The notes beneath the pieces are model-generated. The model saw only the letters and a program-made list of their open reading frames with translations. It was not told where the DNA came from and searched no databases. The position numbers were made by a program, and so were the translations under genes. Below are positions 43,793 through 53,570 of a DNA stretch of 64,000 nt, piece after piece. Origin of the DNA: Algibacter luteus (GTDB taxonomy: Bacteria > Bacteroidota > Bacteroidia > Flavobacteriales > Flavobacteriaceae); the NCBI RefSeq assembly GCF_900141715.1, contig NZ_FQYK01000001.1:372001-436000 (forward strand), written 5' to 3'. Positions within the stretch are counted from its first letter, which is position 1; every line of letters starts with the position of its first letter.

Positions 43793-44773
43793 TTGAATCC
43801 ATTATTTTCAAAAATATTAATCGACATTGCAAGAAAGCAGCTTGAAAAAAAGCAAACTAATAAGCCTATTAGCAAAAAGCAAATAGTGCCATTAGTTAGA
43901 AACCTTCAAGTTGAAATTGCACATGCCATAAAGGAGTATATTTTTATAATTATTGGGGTGTTTTCAGCAGGGTTTGGTTTAAAAGGCTTTTTACTACCTA
44001 ATAAATTTATAGATGGCGGCGCTACTGGTATTTCGCTACTTTTAGAAAATACAACCTCAATTCAATTAGGGATTTTACTAATACTAGTTAACTTACCGTT
44101 TATATTTTTAGCTTCAAAAACAATTGGAAAAAAGTTTGCTATTAAAAGTATTGTTGCTATTGCGTTTCTGGCTATAGTAGTTCATTTTGTAAACTACCCA
44201 ATAATTACTGAAGACAAATTACTTATTGCTGTTTTTGGTGGTTTCTTTTTAGGTTTGGGTATTGGAATGTCTATGCGAGGTGGCAGTGTTATCGATGGAA
44301 CCGAGGTTTTAGCCATTTATTTAGCTCGAAAATTATCTCTTACCATTGGCGATGTTTTATTAATTATAAATATCTTGATTTTTTCGGTGGGTGCCTATAT
44401 TCTTTCAATTGAAATTGCGCTTTATGCTATTTTAACATACCTCGTTGCTGGTAGAACAGTTGATTTTGTGGTTGACGGCGTTGAAGAATACGTAGGGGTT
44501 ACCATAATTTCAGAGAAACACGAAGAATTAAGATTAACACTCACAAAAAAATTACGACGCGCTTGTACTATTTATGCAGGAAGAGGTGGTTATGGTAGTA
44601 GCGGTGAAAGTTACGAGAAAGATATTATCTATACGGTAATTACGCGTTTGGAATTAGCTAAACTTCAAACAGAAATTGACAAAATAGATAAAAATGCCTT
44701 TATAATAATGGGTGTTGTAAAAGATCTAAAAGGTGGTATGATAAAGAAAAAACCTTTAAAAGATGAACACTAA
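43793..44773 (+). CDS. YitT family membrane protein (DUF161/DUF2179)
   Basis: The 326-residue protein has five to six membrane segments (about 45-225; SAGFGLKGFLLPNKFIDGGATGISLLL and GLGIGMSMRGGSVIDGTEVLAIYLARK are typical) and a C-terminal DUF2179 domain (about 235-320). Such proteins are predicted transporters of unknown substrate. A TTG start is used: no in-frame ATG exists before the membrane region, so a longer N-terminus is unlikely. It follows the lipoprotein gene by 12 bases and is followed closely by a cupin gene. Confidence 0.86.
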   Translation: MNPLFSKILIDIARKQLEKKQTNKPISKKQIVPLVRNLQVEIAHAIKEYIFIIIGVFSAGFGLKGFLLPNKFIDGGATGISLLLENTTSIQLGILLILVNLPFIFLASKTIGKKFAIKSIVAIAFLAIVVHFVNYPIITEDKLLIAVFGGFFLGLGIGMSMRGGSVIDGTEVLAIYLARKLSLTIGDVLLIINILIFSVGAYILSIEIALYAILTYLVAGRTVDFVVDGVEEYVGVTIISEKHEELRLTLTKKLRRACTIYAGRGGYGSSGESYEKDIIYTVITRLELAKLQTEIDKIDKNAFIIMGVVKDLKGGMIKKKPLKDEH

Positions 44774-44796
44774 ATACGATTACATAACACGAATTT

Positions 44797-45165
44797 ATGT
44801 CTCATAAAAAATTTACCATTCAAAATAACCCTTTTGTTGTACCTACAACAGATGGCAAAATAATAAAAGAGCATTTTGGAAATACCACTAACGGTGATTC
44901 TCAAATTAGCATCGCGCATATGAAAGCTCCAGCAGGATGGAGTGAGCCTTTTCAAACACCAGAATTTGACGAATATACTTTTATAATCAGAGGAAGAAAG
45001 CAATTTATAATAGAAGGCGAAACTGTGGTTTTAGAAGCAGGACAATCTATTAAAATTGAAAAAAATACACGTGTACAATATTCCAACCCATTTACTGAAG
45101 TCTGCGAGTATATCGCTATTTGTCTTCCTGCTTTTTCTATGGATTTAGTAAATAGAGAAGATTAA
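44797..45165 (+). CDS. small cupin-domain protein
   Basis: The 122-residue protein is a single cupin barrel: PAGWSEPFQTPEFDEYTFIIRGRKQFIIEGETVVLEAGQSIKIEKNTRVQYSNP. The first cupin motif has Phe/Glu (F-x-E-Y-T-F) in place of most metal-binding His, so metal binding is doubtful. It begins 23 bases after YitT and ends one base before the hydrolase gene, giving an operon YitT-cupin-hydrolase. Substrate unknown. Confidence 0.82.
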   Translation: MSHKKFTIQNNPFVVPTTDGKIIKEHFGNTTNGDSQISIAHMKAPAGWSEPFQTPEFDEYTFIIRGRKQFIIEGETVVLEAGQSIKIEKNTRVQYSNPFTEVCEYIAICLPAFSMDLVNRED

Positions 45166-45166
45166 T

Positions 45167-45994
45167 ATGAACCAAACACTATTAAAAACTATTGGTTCGG
45201 TATTAAACCTAATAAGCTTTTTTTCATCAAACTTAGCCGCCAAAATTGCCATTCATTTTTTCTCCTCGCCCCAAAAAGGCCGATTGAAAGGACTAAATGC
45301 TGCATTTTTAAAATCGGCTATAAGAGATGTTTTAGAATTCGAAGGTATTAAAATTGCTACCTATCATTGGGAGGGTAATAACGAAACCATTTTGCTTGCA
45401 CACGGATGGGAAAGCAACACCTCCAGATGGGAAGATCTAATTCATATTTTAAGGGAATCAGGCTATAATGTGGTTGCTATTGATGCGCCTGCGCATGGTA
45501 ATTCTTCTGGCAAATTATTTAATGCATTACTCTACTCTGAATGTATTCATTTAGTTGCAGAGAAATTCCAACCGCATTGTGTTATTGGGCATTCCGTGGG
45601 AGGAATGGCAACCGTATTTTTTCAGCATAAATATCAGATATCTTCCATAAAAAAAATGATTCTACTTGGTGCGCCTTCAAACTTCCTTGGTGTTTTTAAA
45701 AGGTATTCAAACATGATGGGATATAATGAAAGCGTGATAAATGCCATGAATCAATATGTACTTAAAAAATACAATCATTTACCCGAATATTATTCAGCTG
45801 CAAAATTTTCAGAAGAAATTGCCGCAGAAGGATTAATCATTCATGATAAAAAAGATAAAATTATACCTTACAGGGATGCATTAGATTTTGAAAAACACTA
45901 TTCAAATTCAAAATTAATTACAACCAAAGGTTATGGCCACGGACTTAAAAATGAAACCATATATAATTACATTTTAGAATTTTTAAACGCATAA
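45167..45994 (+). CDS. alpha/beta hydrolase
   Basis: The 275-residue protein shows an alpha/beta-hydrolase fold: oxyanion region LLAHGWESNTSRWEDL (about 77-92), nucleophile elbow GHSVGG (about 143-148, Ser145), Asp in IHDKKDKIIPY (about 226-236) and His in GYGHGLKNE (about 258-266). The first 60 residues are a hydrophobic/basic helix region perhaps attached to the membrane. The substrate cannot be deduced. It ends 20 bases before rluF. Confidence 0.88.
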   Translation: MNQTLLKTIGSVLNLISFFSSNLAAKIAIHFFSSPQKGRLKGLNAAFLKSAIRDVLEFEGIKIATYHWEGNNETILLAHGWESNTSRWEDLIHILRESGYNVVAIDAPAHGNSSGKLFNALLYSECIHLVAEKFQPHCVIGHSVGGMATVFFQHKYQISSIKKMILLGAPSNFLGVFKRYSNMMGYNESVINAMNQYVLKKYNHLPEYYSAAKFSEEIAAEGLIIHDKKDKIIPYRDALDFEKHYSNSKLITTKGYGHGLKNETIYNYILEFLNA

Positions 45995-46014
45995 GTTTAT
46001 TGTATTTTTGAGCC

Positions 46015-46770
46015 ATGGCAGAAGAATTAAAACGAATCAACAAATTTTTAAGTGAAGTTGGGTATTGCTCTCGAAGAGAAGCCGATAAGCTCATAGATGC
46101 TGGACGAGTAACCATTAATGGCGTTGTACCAGAAATGGGAACTAAAATTACTCCAGATGATGTTGTTGCTGTTGATGGTGAAGTCATAAAAAACACCAAA
46201 AACACTTTTGTTTATTTGGCGTTTAACAAACCTGTTGGTATTGTTTGCACTACAGATACCAGTGTTGAAAAAGACAATATTATAGATTTTATTAATTATC
46301 CGAAACGAATTTTTCCTATTGGCAGGCTAGATAAACCGAGTGAAGGCTTAATACTTTTAACAGATGATGGCGATATCGTAAACAAAATTCTAAGAGCTAG
46401 TAACAACCACGAAAAAGAATATATTGTTACTGTAGATAAGCCCATATCACAAACATTTATTGAACGTATGTCTGGTGGAATTCCACTTGCCGATTTAAAT
46501 AAGACGACCAAAAAATGTAAGGTTGATAAATTGAGCACATATTCATTCAGAATTATTTTAACCCAAGGTTTGAACCGTCAAATTAGACGCATGTGCGACT
46601 ATTTAAACTACGATGTGCAAACCTTAAAACGCGTTAGAATAATGAATATTAAGTTGGATACACCAATTGGCGAATACCGTGAATTGACTAAAGAAGAATT
46701 CAAAGAACTGAATAAATTATTAGAAGATTCAACAAAAACTTACTTAAAAAACAACAAAACTAAGCGCTAA
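46015..46770 (+). CDS. rluF: 23S rRNA pseudouridine synthase, RluF-like
   Basis: RluF makes pseudouridine at position 2604 of 23S rRNA. The 251-residue protein has an N-terminal S4 RNA-binding domain (about 5-50; KRINKFLSEVGYCSRREADKLIDAGRVTING) and the RsuA/RluB/E/F catalytic domain with GRLDKPSEGLILLTDDGD (about 102-119, catalytic Asp105). The RluF-like stretch LNRQIRRMCDYLNYDVQTLKRVRIMNI (about 183-209) separates it from RluB. The C-terminal tail is Lys-rich. Family certain; position 2604 is by similarity. Confidence 0.9.
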   Translation: MAEELKRINKFLSEVGYCSRREADKLIDAGRVTINGVVPEMGTKITPDDVVAVDGEVIKNTKNTFVYLAFNKPVGIVCTTDTSVEKDNIIDFINYPKRIFPIGRLDKPSEGLILLTDDGDIVNKILRASNNHEKEYIVTVDKPISQTFIERMSGGIPLADLNKTTKKCKVDKLSTYSFRIILTQGLNRQIRRMCDYLNYDVQTLKRVRIMNIKLDTPIGEYRELTKEEFKELNKLLEDSTKTYLKNNKTKR

Positions 46771-46842
46771 GTATCCTGTTAATTTATTCACAAATCCTTT
46801 AATAAATAACACCTTCTTAATTAACTTTAAAAAAAGTTAATT

Positions 46843-47409
46843 ATGCGAATTTCTACTTTACTCCTGTTTTTCTTATCATTTTCGGCCTTTGCACAGTATG
46901 AATATGAACCATCTAAGGACTATCCTTTTGGAAGACCAAATCCTGAAGCGCCTCAACAAATAACAGATTTTAGTGCTATGATTGGCGAATGCGATTGCAA
47001 ATCGAGTACAAGAAATCAAGATGGAAGCTGGAGCGAAGAAATAGACATGATTTGGCGTTGGAAATATATATTGAATGGCACTGCAGTACAAGATGAAACC
47101 TTGAAAGCAGATGGTGGACATTCAGGTAGTATTCGTCAGTTTGTTGCCGATAGTAGTCGGTGGTATGTGCATTGGTTTTCTTCAAAAACACCGTCAACAA
47201 CATTACCAACTTGGGAAGGCAACAAAAAAGAGGATAAAATTGTTTTGTATCGAGAACAAAAAGCTCCAAATGGAATGGAAGGTTTTTTTAGATTAACTTT
47301 TTACGACATGAGTGAATCCGGTTATAAATGGATTGGAGAATGGGTTGATAAATCCGAAAGCGTCGTATTTCCGACTTGGAAAATAAATTGTACCAGAAAA
47401 AAGAAGTAA
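46843..47409 (+). CDS. secreted protein of unknown function (DUF1579-like)
   Basis: The 188-residue protein has a signal peptide (1-17, AFA-QY) and a domain that begins DFSAMIGECDCKSSTRNQDGSWSEEIDMIWRWKYILNGTAVQDET, with many Trp and a strand pattern resembling DUF1579 / lipocalin-like proteins. Cys pairs (ECDC) may form a disulfide with C183. It lies 72 bases after rluF. Function unknown. Confidence 0.75.
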   Translation: MRISTLLLFFLSFSAFAQYEYEPSKDYPFGRPNPEAPQQITDFSAMIGECDCKSSTRNQDGSWSEEIDMIWRWKYILNGTAVQDETLKADGGHSGSIRQFVADSSRWYVHWFSSKTPSTTLPTWEGNKKEDKIVLYREQKAPNGMEGFFRLTFYDMSESGYKWIGEWVDKSESVVFPTWKINCTRKKK

Positions 47410-47451
47410 ACATTTTATAATCTTATCTTTATTTTAAAATTTAACGATAAA

Positions 47452-47880
47452 ATGAAAGAAGCCGTTTCTCCTTTTCACCTAGCCATTCCTGTTTATAATT
47501 TAAATACATGTAGAACGTTTTACAGAGATGTTTTAGGTTGTGAAGAAGGGCGAAGTAGCGACCATTGGGTAGACTTTAATTTCTTTGGGCATCAACTGGT
47601 AATTCACTACAAACCTAAAGAAAGCAAAGCAGATTTACATACCAATCCTGTAGATGGTAAAGAGGTTCCTGTTCCACACTTTGGCGTAGTTTTATCTTGG
47701 GATATTTTTCATGCTTTCGCGGAAGATTTAAAAAGCAAGAATATTGAATTTATAATCGAGCCTTATACTAGGTTTGAAGGTTTAGTTGGTGAACAAGCCA
47801 CAATGTTTTTTTATGACCCTTCAGGAAATGCATTGGAGTTTAAAGCTTTTAAGGATATGAATCAGTTGTTTGCCAAATAA
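47452..47880 (+). CDS. VOC-family (glyoxalase-like) protein
   Basis: The 142-residue protein has two beta-alpha-beta-beta-beta units of the vicinal-oxygen-chelate fold: [26 protein letters not shown] (about 7-32), [35 protein letters not shown] and [14 protein letters not shown]. Candidate metal ligands are His7, His75 and Glu131. This is the dioxygenase/glyoxalase-like group; no substrate can be named. Its stop is only four bases from the stop of the convergent gene. Confidence 0.87.
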   Translation: MKEAVSPFHLAIPVYNLNTCRTFYRDVLGCEEGRSSDHWVDFNFFGHQLVIHYKPKESKADLHTNPVDGKEVPVPHFGVVLSWDIFHAFAEDLKSKNIEFIIEPYTRFEGLVGEQATMFFYDPSGNALEFKAFKDMNQLFAK

Positions 47881-47884
47881 AACA

Positions 47885-48613
47885 TCAGTTCTTATTTTGA
47901 TTATTTTTTACCAAGTAAAAAGGCAAATAGATTAATAAAAACAAGGGTATTATTATAATTTGACCCACGAGAATATACCAAGGCCACCCTCCAAAATAAT
48001 CTAGCAATGAAGCCGACTGAGGCTTTTCATTTAGGTAAAAATAATTGGCGTCGAGCATATAATTTACCGCAATCATTATTATCACATAAATTTGTAATGC
48101 AAAAAACGATTTAAATACACTCTTTAATTTCGGCTGCATGTTTAAAACATAAGTCACGTAAAAAATTACAATTAAAAGTCCTAGATGAACTACCCAATAT
48201 CTGAAATAATCAAAACTAGGAAATCCTAATGCGATGTCTGGAGTTAAAACGGCTTGCAATGTGCCACCTATAATCCAAAAAAGCAAAACTTCGTACATCC
48301 AGTATTTCCTGTAATATGTAAAAACAGGAATTACTAAACCTAACAAACTGCATAAATACAAGGGTAAATCGGTTGTTATATTATAACTACCAAGGCTTAT
48401 TTTGTGCATGTGAAAACCAACAACAACCAAACTAATAACACATGCGAAAATGTGTATAGCTCTATTTTGCTGTTTTTGGTTCAAATTGCGTTTAGCGTAT
48501 TTAATAAAAAGAACTGCAAAAAGAACCGCAAATACTATTGGTAACATATGCTGTTTGCTTCCAATAACTACCCTATTAAACAAAAAAAATGCATTATAAG
48601 TTATAAAACTCAT
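47885..48613 (-). CDS. TIGR02206 family integral membrane protein (YwaF-like)
   Basis: The 242-residue protein has about seven membrane segments and the TIGR02206 pattern: an N-terminal HMLPIVFAVLFAVLFIKYAKR, LPLYLCSLLGLVIPVFTYY, ALGFPSFDYFRYWVVHLGLLIVIFYVTYVLN and NYFYLNEKPQSASLLDYFGGWPWYI. The function of the family is unknown. It sits between folD and the convergent VOC gene on the minus strand, 28 bases after folD's start-side neighbour. Confidence 0.85.
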   Translation of the reverse strand: MSFITYNAFFLFNRVVIGSKQHMLPIVFAVLFAVLFIKYAKRNLNQKQQNRAIHIFACVISLVVVGFHMHKISLGSYNITTDLPLYLCSLLGLVIPVFTYYRKYWMYEVLLFWIIGGTLQAVLTPDIALGFPSFDYFRYWVVHLGLLIVIFYVTYVLNMQPKLKSVFKSFFALQIYVIIMIAVNYMLDANYFYLNEKPQSASLLDYFGGWPWYILVGQIIIIPLFLLIYLPFYLVKNNQNKN

Positions 48614-48641
48614 AATGCAATTTAATTAAATAAAATAATAT

Positions 48642-49520
48642 CTATTGATTGTGTCTTTCTCTTGCCAGTAATGTGTTTTTAAGTAGCATAGCTATAGTCA
48701 TCGGGCCAACACCACCAGGAACCGGCGTAATGTAGCTCGCTTTTTGGCTTACACTTTCAAAATGCACATCTCCAGCAAGTCTGTAACCGTTCTTTTTAGT
48801 AGCATCAGGAACTCGCGTAATACCAACATCAATAATAACAACATCTTCTTTTACCATATCGCCAGTTAGGAATTCTGAAATACCAATGGCTGCCACAATA
48901 ATATCTGCTTCTTTAGTAATAGCTTCTAGATTTTTAGAACGACTATGAACCACAGTTACGGTAGCATCTCCTGCTTTTCGTTTCTGGCTCATAAGGATGC
49001 TCATTGGACGACCTACAATATGGCTACGCCCTAAAACCACCACATTTTTTCCTGAAGTTTCAATTTGATATCTTTCAAGTAGCTCCATAATGCCATAAGG
49101 CGTTGCTGGTAAAAAGGTTGGTAAATCTAATGCCATTCTTCCAACATTTACAGGATGAAACCCATCTACATCTTTATTTGGATCTATTGCCATTAAAACC
49201 TTTTGCTCATCAATTTGTTTTGGTAATGGTAACTGAACTATAAACCCATCGATATCATTATTGGTATTTAAATCATGTATTTTTTGAAGTAATTCTTCTT
49301 CTGAGGTGTATTCTGGTAATTCTATAAGCGTGGAGTTAAAACCGATGCGCTGACAAGCTTTTACTTTGGCGTTTACATAGGTCATACTTGCCCCGTCTGA
49401 TCCTACAAGAATTGCCGCGAGATGTGGAACTTTATCGCCTTTTGAAATCATTGATTTTACATGTTCAGCGATTTCTTCTTTAATATCGTTGCTTACTTTT
49501 TTACCGTCTAAGATTATCAT
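48642..49520 (-). CDS. folD: bifunctional methylenetetrahydrofolate dehydrogenase / cyclohydrolase
   Basis: FolD converts 5,10-methylene-THF to 10-formyl-THF using NADP. The 292-residue protein has [14 protein letters not shown] (about 46-59, with Tyr46 and Lys50), [13 protein letters not shown] (about 94-106), [17 protein letters not shown] (about 166-182, dinucleotide site) and the C-terminal [19 protein letters not shown]. Length and motifs are normal. It follows ffh in the same direction with a 72-base gap, and the TIGR02206 gene follows. Confidence 0.96.
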   Translation of the reverse strand: MIILDGKKVSNDIKEEIAEHVKSMISKGDKVPHLAAILVGSDGASMTYVNAKVKACQRIGFNSTLIELPEYTSEEELLQKIHDLNTNNDIDGFIVQLPLPKQIDEQKVLMAIDPNKDVDGFHPVNVGRMALDLPTFLPATPYGIMELLERYQIETSGKNVVVLGRSHIVGRPMSILMSQKRKAGDATVTVVHSRSKNLEAITKEADIIVAAIGISEFLTGDMVKEDVVIIDVGITRVPDATKKNGYRLAGDVHFESVSQKASYITPVPGGVGPMTIAMLLKNTLLARERHNQ

Positions 49521-49592
49521 TTTATGGCTATTGGCTATTGGCCTTTGGCTTCTAGCAAAATTGAACTTTATTTAATTATTATTTTTTAAAGA

Positions 49593-50921
49593 TTATCGCA
49601 TATTCTTCATCATTTGCATCATCTTTTTACCGCCACCACCTTGCATCATTTTCATCATTTTGCTCATTTGGTTGAACTGCTTTAGCAACTGATTTACCTG
49701 TTGTACAGATGTACCCGACCCTTTACCTATCCTTTGTTTTCTGCTAGAATTAATAATACTTGGGTTGCTTCTTTCTTTTGGAGTCATGGAGTGGATTATG
49801 GCTTCAATTCCTTTAAAAGCATCGTCGTCTATATCTACATCTTTTAACATTTTACCAGCACCAGGAATCATACCCATAAGGTCTTTCATGTTTCCCATTT
49901 TTTTGATTTGCTGAATTTGTTTTAAGAAATCATCAAACCCAAATTGGTTTTTGGCTATTTTCTTTTGAATCTTACGCGCTTCTTCTTCATCAAATTGTTC
50001 TTGAGCACGTTCTACTAAGGAAACAACGTCTCCCATACCCAAAATACGATCGGCCATACGTGCAGGATAGAACACATCAATCGCTTCCATTTTCTCACCT
50101 GTACCAATAAATTTTATGGGTTTATTAACTACAGATTTAATGGAAATAGCAGCTCCACCACGAGTATCACCATCTAATTTGGTTAGGATAACCCCGTCAA
50201 AATTAAGGACATCGTTAAAGGCTTTTGCCGTATTTACAGCATCTTGCCCCGTCATAGAATCTACAACAAATAAGGTTTCTTGAGGGTTGACGGCTTTATG
50301 GATATTAGATATTTCGGTCATCATTGCTTCATCTACTGCTAAACGACCTGCGGTATCTATTATAACCACATTAAATCCGTTGGCTTTAGCATGCGCAATT
50401 GCGGCTTGAGAAATGGCAACAGGATTGTTATTGCCTTTATCGCTAAATACCTCTACCCCTATTTGTTCTCCAACAACATGTAATTGATCGATTGCTGCAG
50501 GACGATACACATCACAAGCTACTAATAAAGGTTTCTTTGTTTTTTTATTTTTTAGATAATTGGCTAGTTTACCAGAAAATGTGGTTTTACCAGAACCTTG
50601 CAAGCCAGACATGAGTATAACGCTAGGCGTGCCAGATAGGTTTAATCCTTCGGCATCGCCACCCATAAGTTGGGTTAACTCGTCTTTAACGATTTTAACC
50701 ATTAATTGCCCAGGTTGCAACGTAGTTAACACGTTTTGACCCAGTGCTTTTTCTTTTACCTTATTGGTAAAATCTTTAGCAATTTTAAAGTTAACATCGG
50801 CATCTAAAAGCGCACGTCTTACTTCTTTTAGGGTTTCGGCAACGTTAACTTCTGTAATGCTTCCGTGGCCTTTAAGTACGTGTAAGGCTTTATCTAATTT
50901 ATCACTTAAATTATTGAACAT
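49593..50921 (-). CDS. ffh: signal recognition particle protein Ffh
   Basis: Ffh binds signal peptides and the SRP RNA and hands nascent membrane proteins to FtsY. The 442-residue protein has the N domain (1-90), G domain (GLQGSGKTTFSGKLA, about 105-119; DVYRPAAIDQL; DTAGR; TKLDGDTRGGAA) and the M domain (about 300-442; KIAKNQFGFDDFLKQ, MKDLMGMIPG, SMTPKERSNPSIINSSRKQRIGKGSG). The C-terminus is Met-rich (MSKMMKMMQGGGGKKMMQMMKNM). No SRP RNA gene was found beside it. A TATTTTTG box (50997-50990, minus strand) may be its -7 element. Confidence 0.96.
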   Translation of the reverse strand: MFNNLSDKLDKALHVLKGHGSITEVNVAETLKEVRRALLDADVNFKIAKDFTNKVKEKALGQNVLTTLQPGQLMVKIVKDELTQLMGGDAEGLNLSGTPSVILMSGLQGSGKTTFSGKLANYLKNKKTKKPLLVACDVYRPAAIDQLHVVGEQIGVEVFSDKGNNNPVAISQAAIAHAKANGFNVVIIDTAGRLAVDEAMMTEISNIHKAVNPQETLFVVDSMTGQDAVNTAKAFNDVLNFDGVILTKLDGDTRGGAAISIKSVVNKPIKFIGTGEKMEAIDVFYPARMADRILGMGDVVSLVERAQEQFDEEEARKIQKKIAKNQFGFDDFLKQIQQIKKMGNMKDLMGMIPGAGKMLKDVDIDDDAFKGIEAIIHSMTPKERSNPSIINSSRKQRIGKGSGTSVQQVNQLLKQFNQMSKMMKMMQGGGGKKMMQMMKNMR

Positions 50922-51439
50922 AGTCTTTAAATATTCTGAAGGCCATTTGCTAGTTGCAGTAAGCCTTGTATGATTGCGTTTTAAAGATGCAAAAATAACT
51001 AAATATTTTGTTTTTATAGGTTTGAAATGAGGTTTTACTTTGAAGTTATATTCCTTAAAAGCCTGACATTTAATGAACCCAGTTTTTATTAGATAAGTAT
51101 TTTTGGATTTAATTAAACTAGAATATTTTTAAAATAGATATTTTGTTTATTATTTTCATTTTGCCTTGATGCAAAACGAACCAAAAGATCATATTGAAAT
51201 GAGGAATTTTTCTTTTGTGGCGTCAAAAGAAAACCAAAAATAAAATCTAAATTTTTTCCAAGGTTTCAAAAATTTTTAACAATTTGATTTTTATATTCTG
51301 CATTTCAAAATTCAATTTTTTAAAAAATTGATTTAGGACATTACTATTTACTAGCTGATTATTGAAGCTCTAAATTCTATTTTTATTAAATATGGCAAAT
51401 ATACCTGTATCTGAAAACTGCTTGCTGTAAACTTCAAAC
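50922..51439. other. AT-rich gene-free stretch
   Basis: About 520 bases between ffh and a dispersed repeat. It holds a probable ffh -7 box at 50990-50997, and around 51165-51245 a degenerate inverted-repeat-like area (GCAAAACGAACCAAAAGATC; TTTTCTTTTG...CAAAAGAAAA, 51211-51237) typical of eroded intergenic repeats. No RNA gene or frame with family resemblance was seen. Confidence 0.5.
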
Positions 51440-51553
51440 GAGCCCGCGTTAGGGATTGTAGTGAATAGCTTTTGGTGAGGTGCGCATCGAGCCAAAACTT
51501 GTAGCGGAAAGCCCGACCCTTGTGGTAACCTGCCTACCGGCAGGCAGGCGCCC
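51440..51553 (+). repeat. dispersed structured repeat, copy 4 (long form)
   Basis: Starts GAGCCCGCGTTAGGGATTG exactly as copy 1 and ends GGCGCCC as copy 3. The inner stem AGCTTTTGG / CCAAAACTT encloses TGAGGTGCGCATCGAG, nearly the loop of copy 2. The pairing bases differ from copy 2 (GG/CC in place of GC/GC), so the stem is kept while the sequence changes. It carries the 20-base insertion. It lies downstream of lipoprotein gene C. Confidence 0.87.
51529..51548. repeat. 20-base GC-rich palindrome, copy 3
   Basis: CCTGCC-TACCGG-CAGGCAGG, the same sequence as the palindrome at 39290, inserted at the same place in the dispersed repeat. Confidence 0.82.
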
Positions 51554-51557
51554 AAAT

Positions 51558-51591
51558 AAAAAAAGGCTGCCATTTGGGGATGACAGCCTTT
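51558..51591 (-). terminator. intrinsic terminator of lipoprotein gene C
   Basis: On the minus strand the stem AAAGGCTGTCA / GGCAGCCTTT is followed by a T run; located 72 bases past the stop of the gene at 51663. Confidence 0.85.
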
Positions 51592-51662
51592 GTAAAAGCA
51601 AATTCTATTAATTAACCTAACCAACCGAAAATTAAGTTTTGCTTTTAACCAAACATGTGGGT

Positions 51663-53411
51663 TTATTTCTTTTCTAGCACTAGGACGCGTTCTACTTCGC
51701 CATTAGCACTGAAATCTTTTAATTCAATTCTTTCTGGAGTGATTTCTTTTACTGACCAACGGTGGTTTAATGTTCCGAATGGTTCGTTGTTTCCGAAATA
51801 CATACCTAGTTTTAAACCATCGTTTCTGTATGCTAACCATGAACCATTGCTTATACCGTTATTAGGATCTGTTACTACTATTCTACCAGTTTCTCTGAAA
51901 TCTAGAGTGTACATGTAATAGTAATCTGTTAAATTTCCGCTGGCGTCTTCGTAAAGCGCAACTTCCCATAGTCCGTTAACTAATACGGCATCTACATAAG
52001 TTAAGTCGTCGTCAGAATCAGGACAATGTCTCTTTAAAATCATTTGATTGTTGACATTCTCTAGTTTAATTAAATCATTTTCTAAGAACGTAATTAACCA
52101 TTCTAATTTTAAATCTGGTCTCCCTTCAAGGGTTATTTGAAGTGTAAAACCTGCACTACGAACACCTATTTCGTAAGTTCCAACCACTAACTCGCCGTTT
52201 ACACGTAGCTTAACTACATTGTTTTCGTAAAACTTAAGTGGTGTACCGATATAATCTTTTTCGTTATCTGTTCCATTAACATGTAATCGGGCAATTCTCC
52301 ATAAACATTCTTGTAAAAAGTTTTCGATACGCTCTTTTGTGATGTCGAAAATTATATCACAATTTCTTTTTAGGATAATACGATTTCCTCCAACTTCATA
52401 GATTTTAATTTTGCCATCTTCAATATCGTAAACAATCCATTCTAAAGTGAAATCTGCTAATGTTTCAAATTCTAATTTTAAAAGGGCTCCTCTATTTGTA
52501 ACTCTTGTGGTCCAAGTACCTGTTAACATATCACCATTTCTAGCGCGCATTACAACAACACCATCTTCTTTAAAGTTTAGTGCGTATTGGTTGTATTGGT
52601 CTGATAGATTGACATCATTTCTTTTAAATTCGTAAACTACCCACGGACATGCTACTAAATATTTATCTAATCGTTCTTTAGTAAAATCGTCGTCGCCATA
52701 GTCGTTATCATCATCTTCATCGCAAGCGTCTTTAGCCTCTTTAATTGTTCTGGCTAATTCTTGGTTGTTATTAACCTGCACGGTTGTACCATCGGCATAC
52801 TCTAAAGTTATTGGGAAATTAAGACTTGCAATAACTTCGGCATTTTTAACACGCTTTAAAAAACGGTATAACTGACGGTCGTTTTCAATAGTTACAACAT
52901 CAATAATTTGAAAGTCTGTATTGAATACTGAAAATGAAATTGGGTAATGAAAATCGATACATTCTATATCATCATCATCTTCGTTTTCGCCTCTACAATC
53001 TTCAATTAATTCTTCCAAAGCATCGCGATTTTCGATAACAATTTCTTCATGATTCGATAGAATAATAGTAATAGGGAATACTATTTCTAGATCATCTTCA
53101 TCATCGTCAAATTCTTTAAAGATAGCTTCGATAACTGCGAAGTCTTCTCTAGAGTCAATATAAATCTCTAAACCGTTAACAATAACGGTAATAGGCAATT
53201 TAACAGACGTACAGCTGGCATTATCGATAATATTATCAGCAGATCCGTCCATGATAGAAGTGGAAAACATTAAGCTGGTAAGCTCAGATTCGGCAGTTAG
53301 GGCTTCACTATCTTCAGCTGGAGTTATATCGATAACTTCATCTTGACAAGATGTGAATAATAAAAGAGCAAAAAAAGGAATTAGTAATAAAGTCTTTAAA
53401 TTAGTTTTCAT
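51663..53411 (-). CDS. surface-type lipoprotein C with three lipocalin-like repeats, module 2
   Basis: The 582-residue lipoprotein has lipobox FTSC (Cys22) followed by acidic QDEV. Residues about 50-95 hold the block shared with lipoproteins A and B (IMDGSADNIIDNASCTSVKLPITVIVNG), then two acidic FPITI-type beta repeats ending in Cys. The C-terminal part has three lipocalin-like units (about 240-345, 350-455, 465-582), each with W at its start, Y/L-F-E-x-G-V-V, G-T/S-W, LEW and an I-L-K-R-x-C or VLEKK end. A and B have only one such unit. The start MKTNLKTLL is preferred to an ATG 24 bases earlier. It is divergent from the sigma-2 gene and preceded by promoter Q2. Confidence 0.8.
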   Translation of the reverse strand: MKTNLKTLLLIPFFALLLFTSCQDEVIDITPAEDSEALTAESELTSLMFSTSIMDGSADNIIDNASCTSVKLPITVIVNGLEIYIDSREDFAVIEAIFKEFDDDEDDLEIVFPITIILSNHEEIVIENRDALEELIEDCRGENEDDDDIECIDFHYPISFSVFNTDFQIIDVVTIENDRQLYRFLKRVKNAEVIASLNFPITLEYADGTTVQVNNNQELARTIKEAKDACDEDDDNDYGDDDFTKERLDKYLVACPWVVYEFKRNDVNLSDQYNQYALNFKEDGVVVMRARNGDMLTGTWTTRVTNRGALLKLEFETLADFTLEWIVYDIEDGKIKIYEVGGNRIILKRNCDIIFDITKERIENFLQECLWRIARLHVNGTDNEKDYIGTPLKFYENNVVKLRVNGELVVGTYEIGVRSAGFTLQITLEGRPDLKLEWLITFLENDLIKLENVNNQMILKRHCPDSDDDLTYVDAVLVNGLWEVALYEDASGNLTDYYYMYTLDFRETGRIVVTDPNNGISNGSWLAYRNDGLKLGMYFGNNEPFGTLNHRWSVKEITPERIELKDFSANGEVERVLVLEKK

Positions 53412-53448
53412 GATAAGTGATTTTGGGTTATACATAGCATTTTGAATA

Positions 53449-53479
53449 TAAAACAGGATAACTTTAAAAATTCCTACCC
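53449..53479 (-). promoter_or_regulatory. predicted ECF promoter Q2, lipoprotein gene C
   Basis: On the minus strand GGGTAGGAA, 14 bases, then CTGTTTTATA, ending about 37 bases before the lipoprotein C ATG. Aligned on GTAGG-N18-GTYWTA it fits the module 1 sites but has the different extension GGGTAGGAA. AAAGTTA lies in the spacer, as in Q1. Confidence 0.72.
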
Positions 53480-53570
53480 TCCTTTTGAAAAAATTTTGAA
53501 AAATATTTTCTTAGCTAACAGTACTAAATTGCAAAAAGCCCTATTTTAGTGGCATTAACCAATACTATAA

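Noticed and set aside
50922-51439. SRP RNA gene next to ffh
   Set aside because: No GGAA-tetraloop helix typical of SRP RNA was seen in this AT-rich stretch.
51370-51624. 84-residue minus-strand frame with a LPVGRLPQGSG-like segment
   Set aside because: It is a translation of the dispersed repeat and GC palindrome (51440-51553); the peptide type recurs wherever this palindrome occurs and has no family resemblance.
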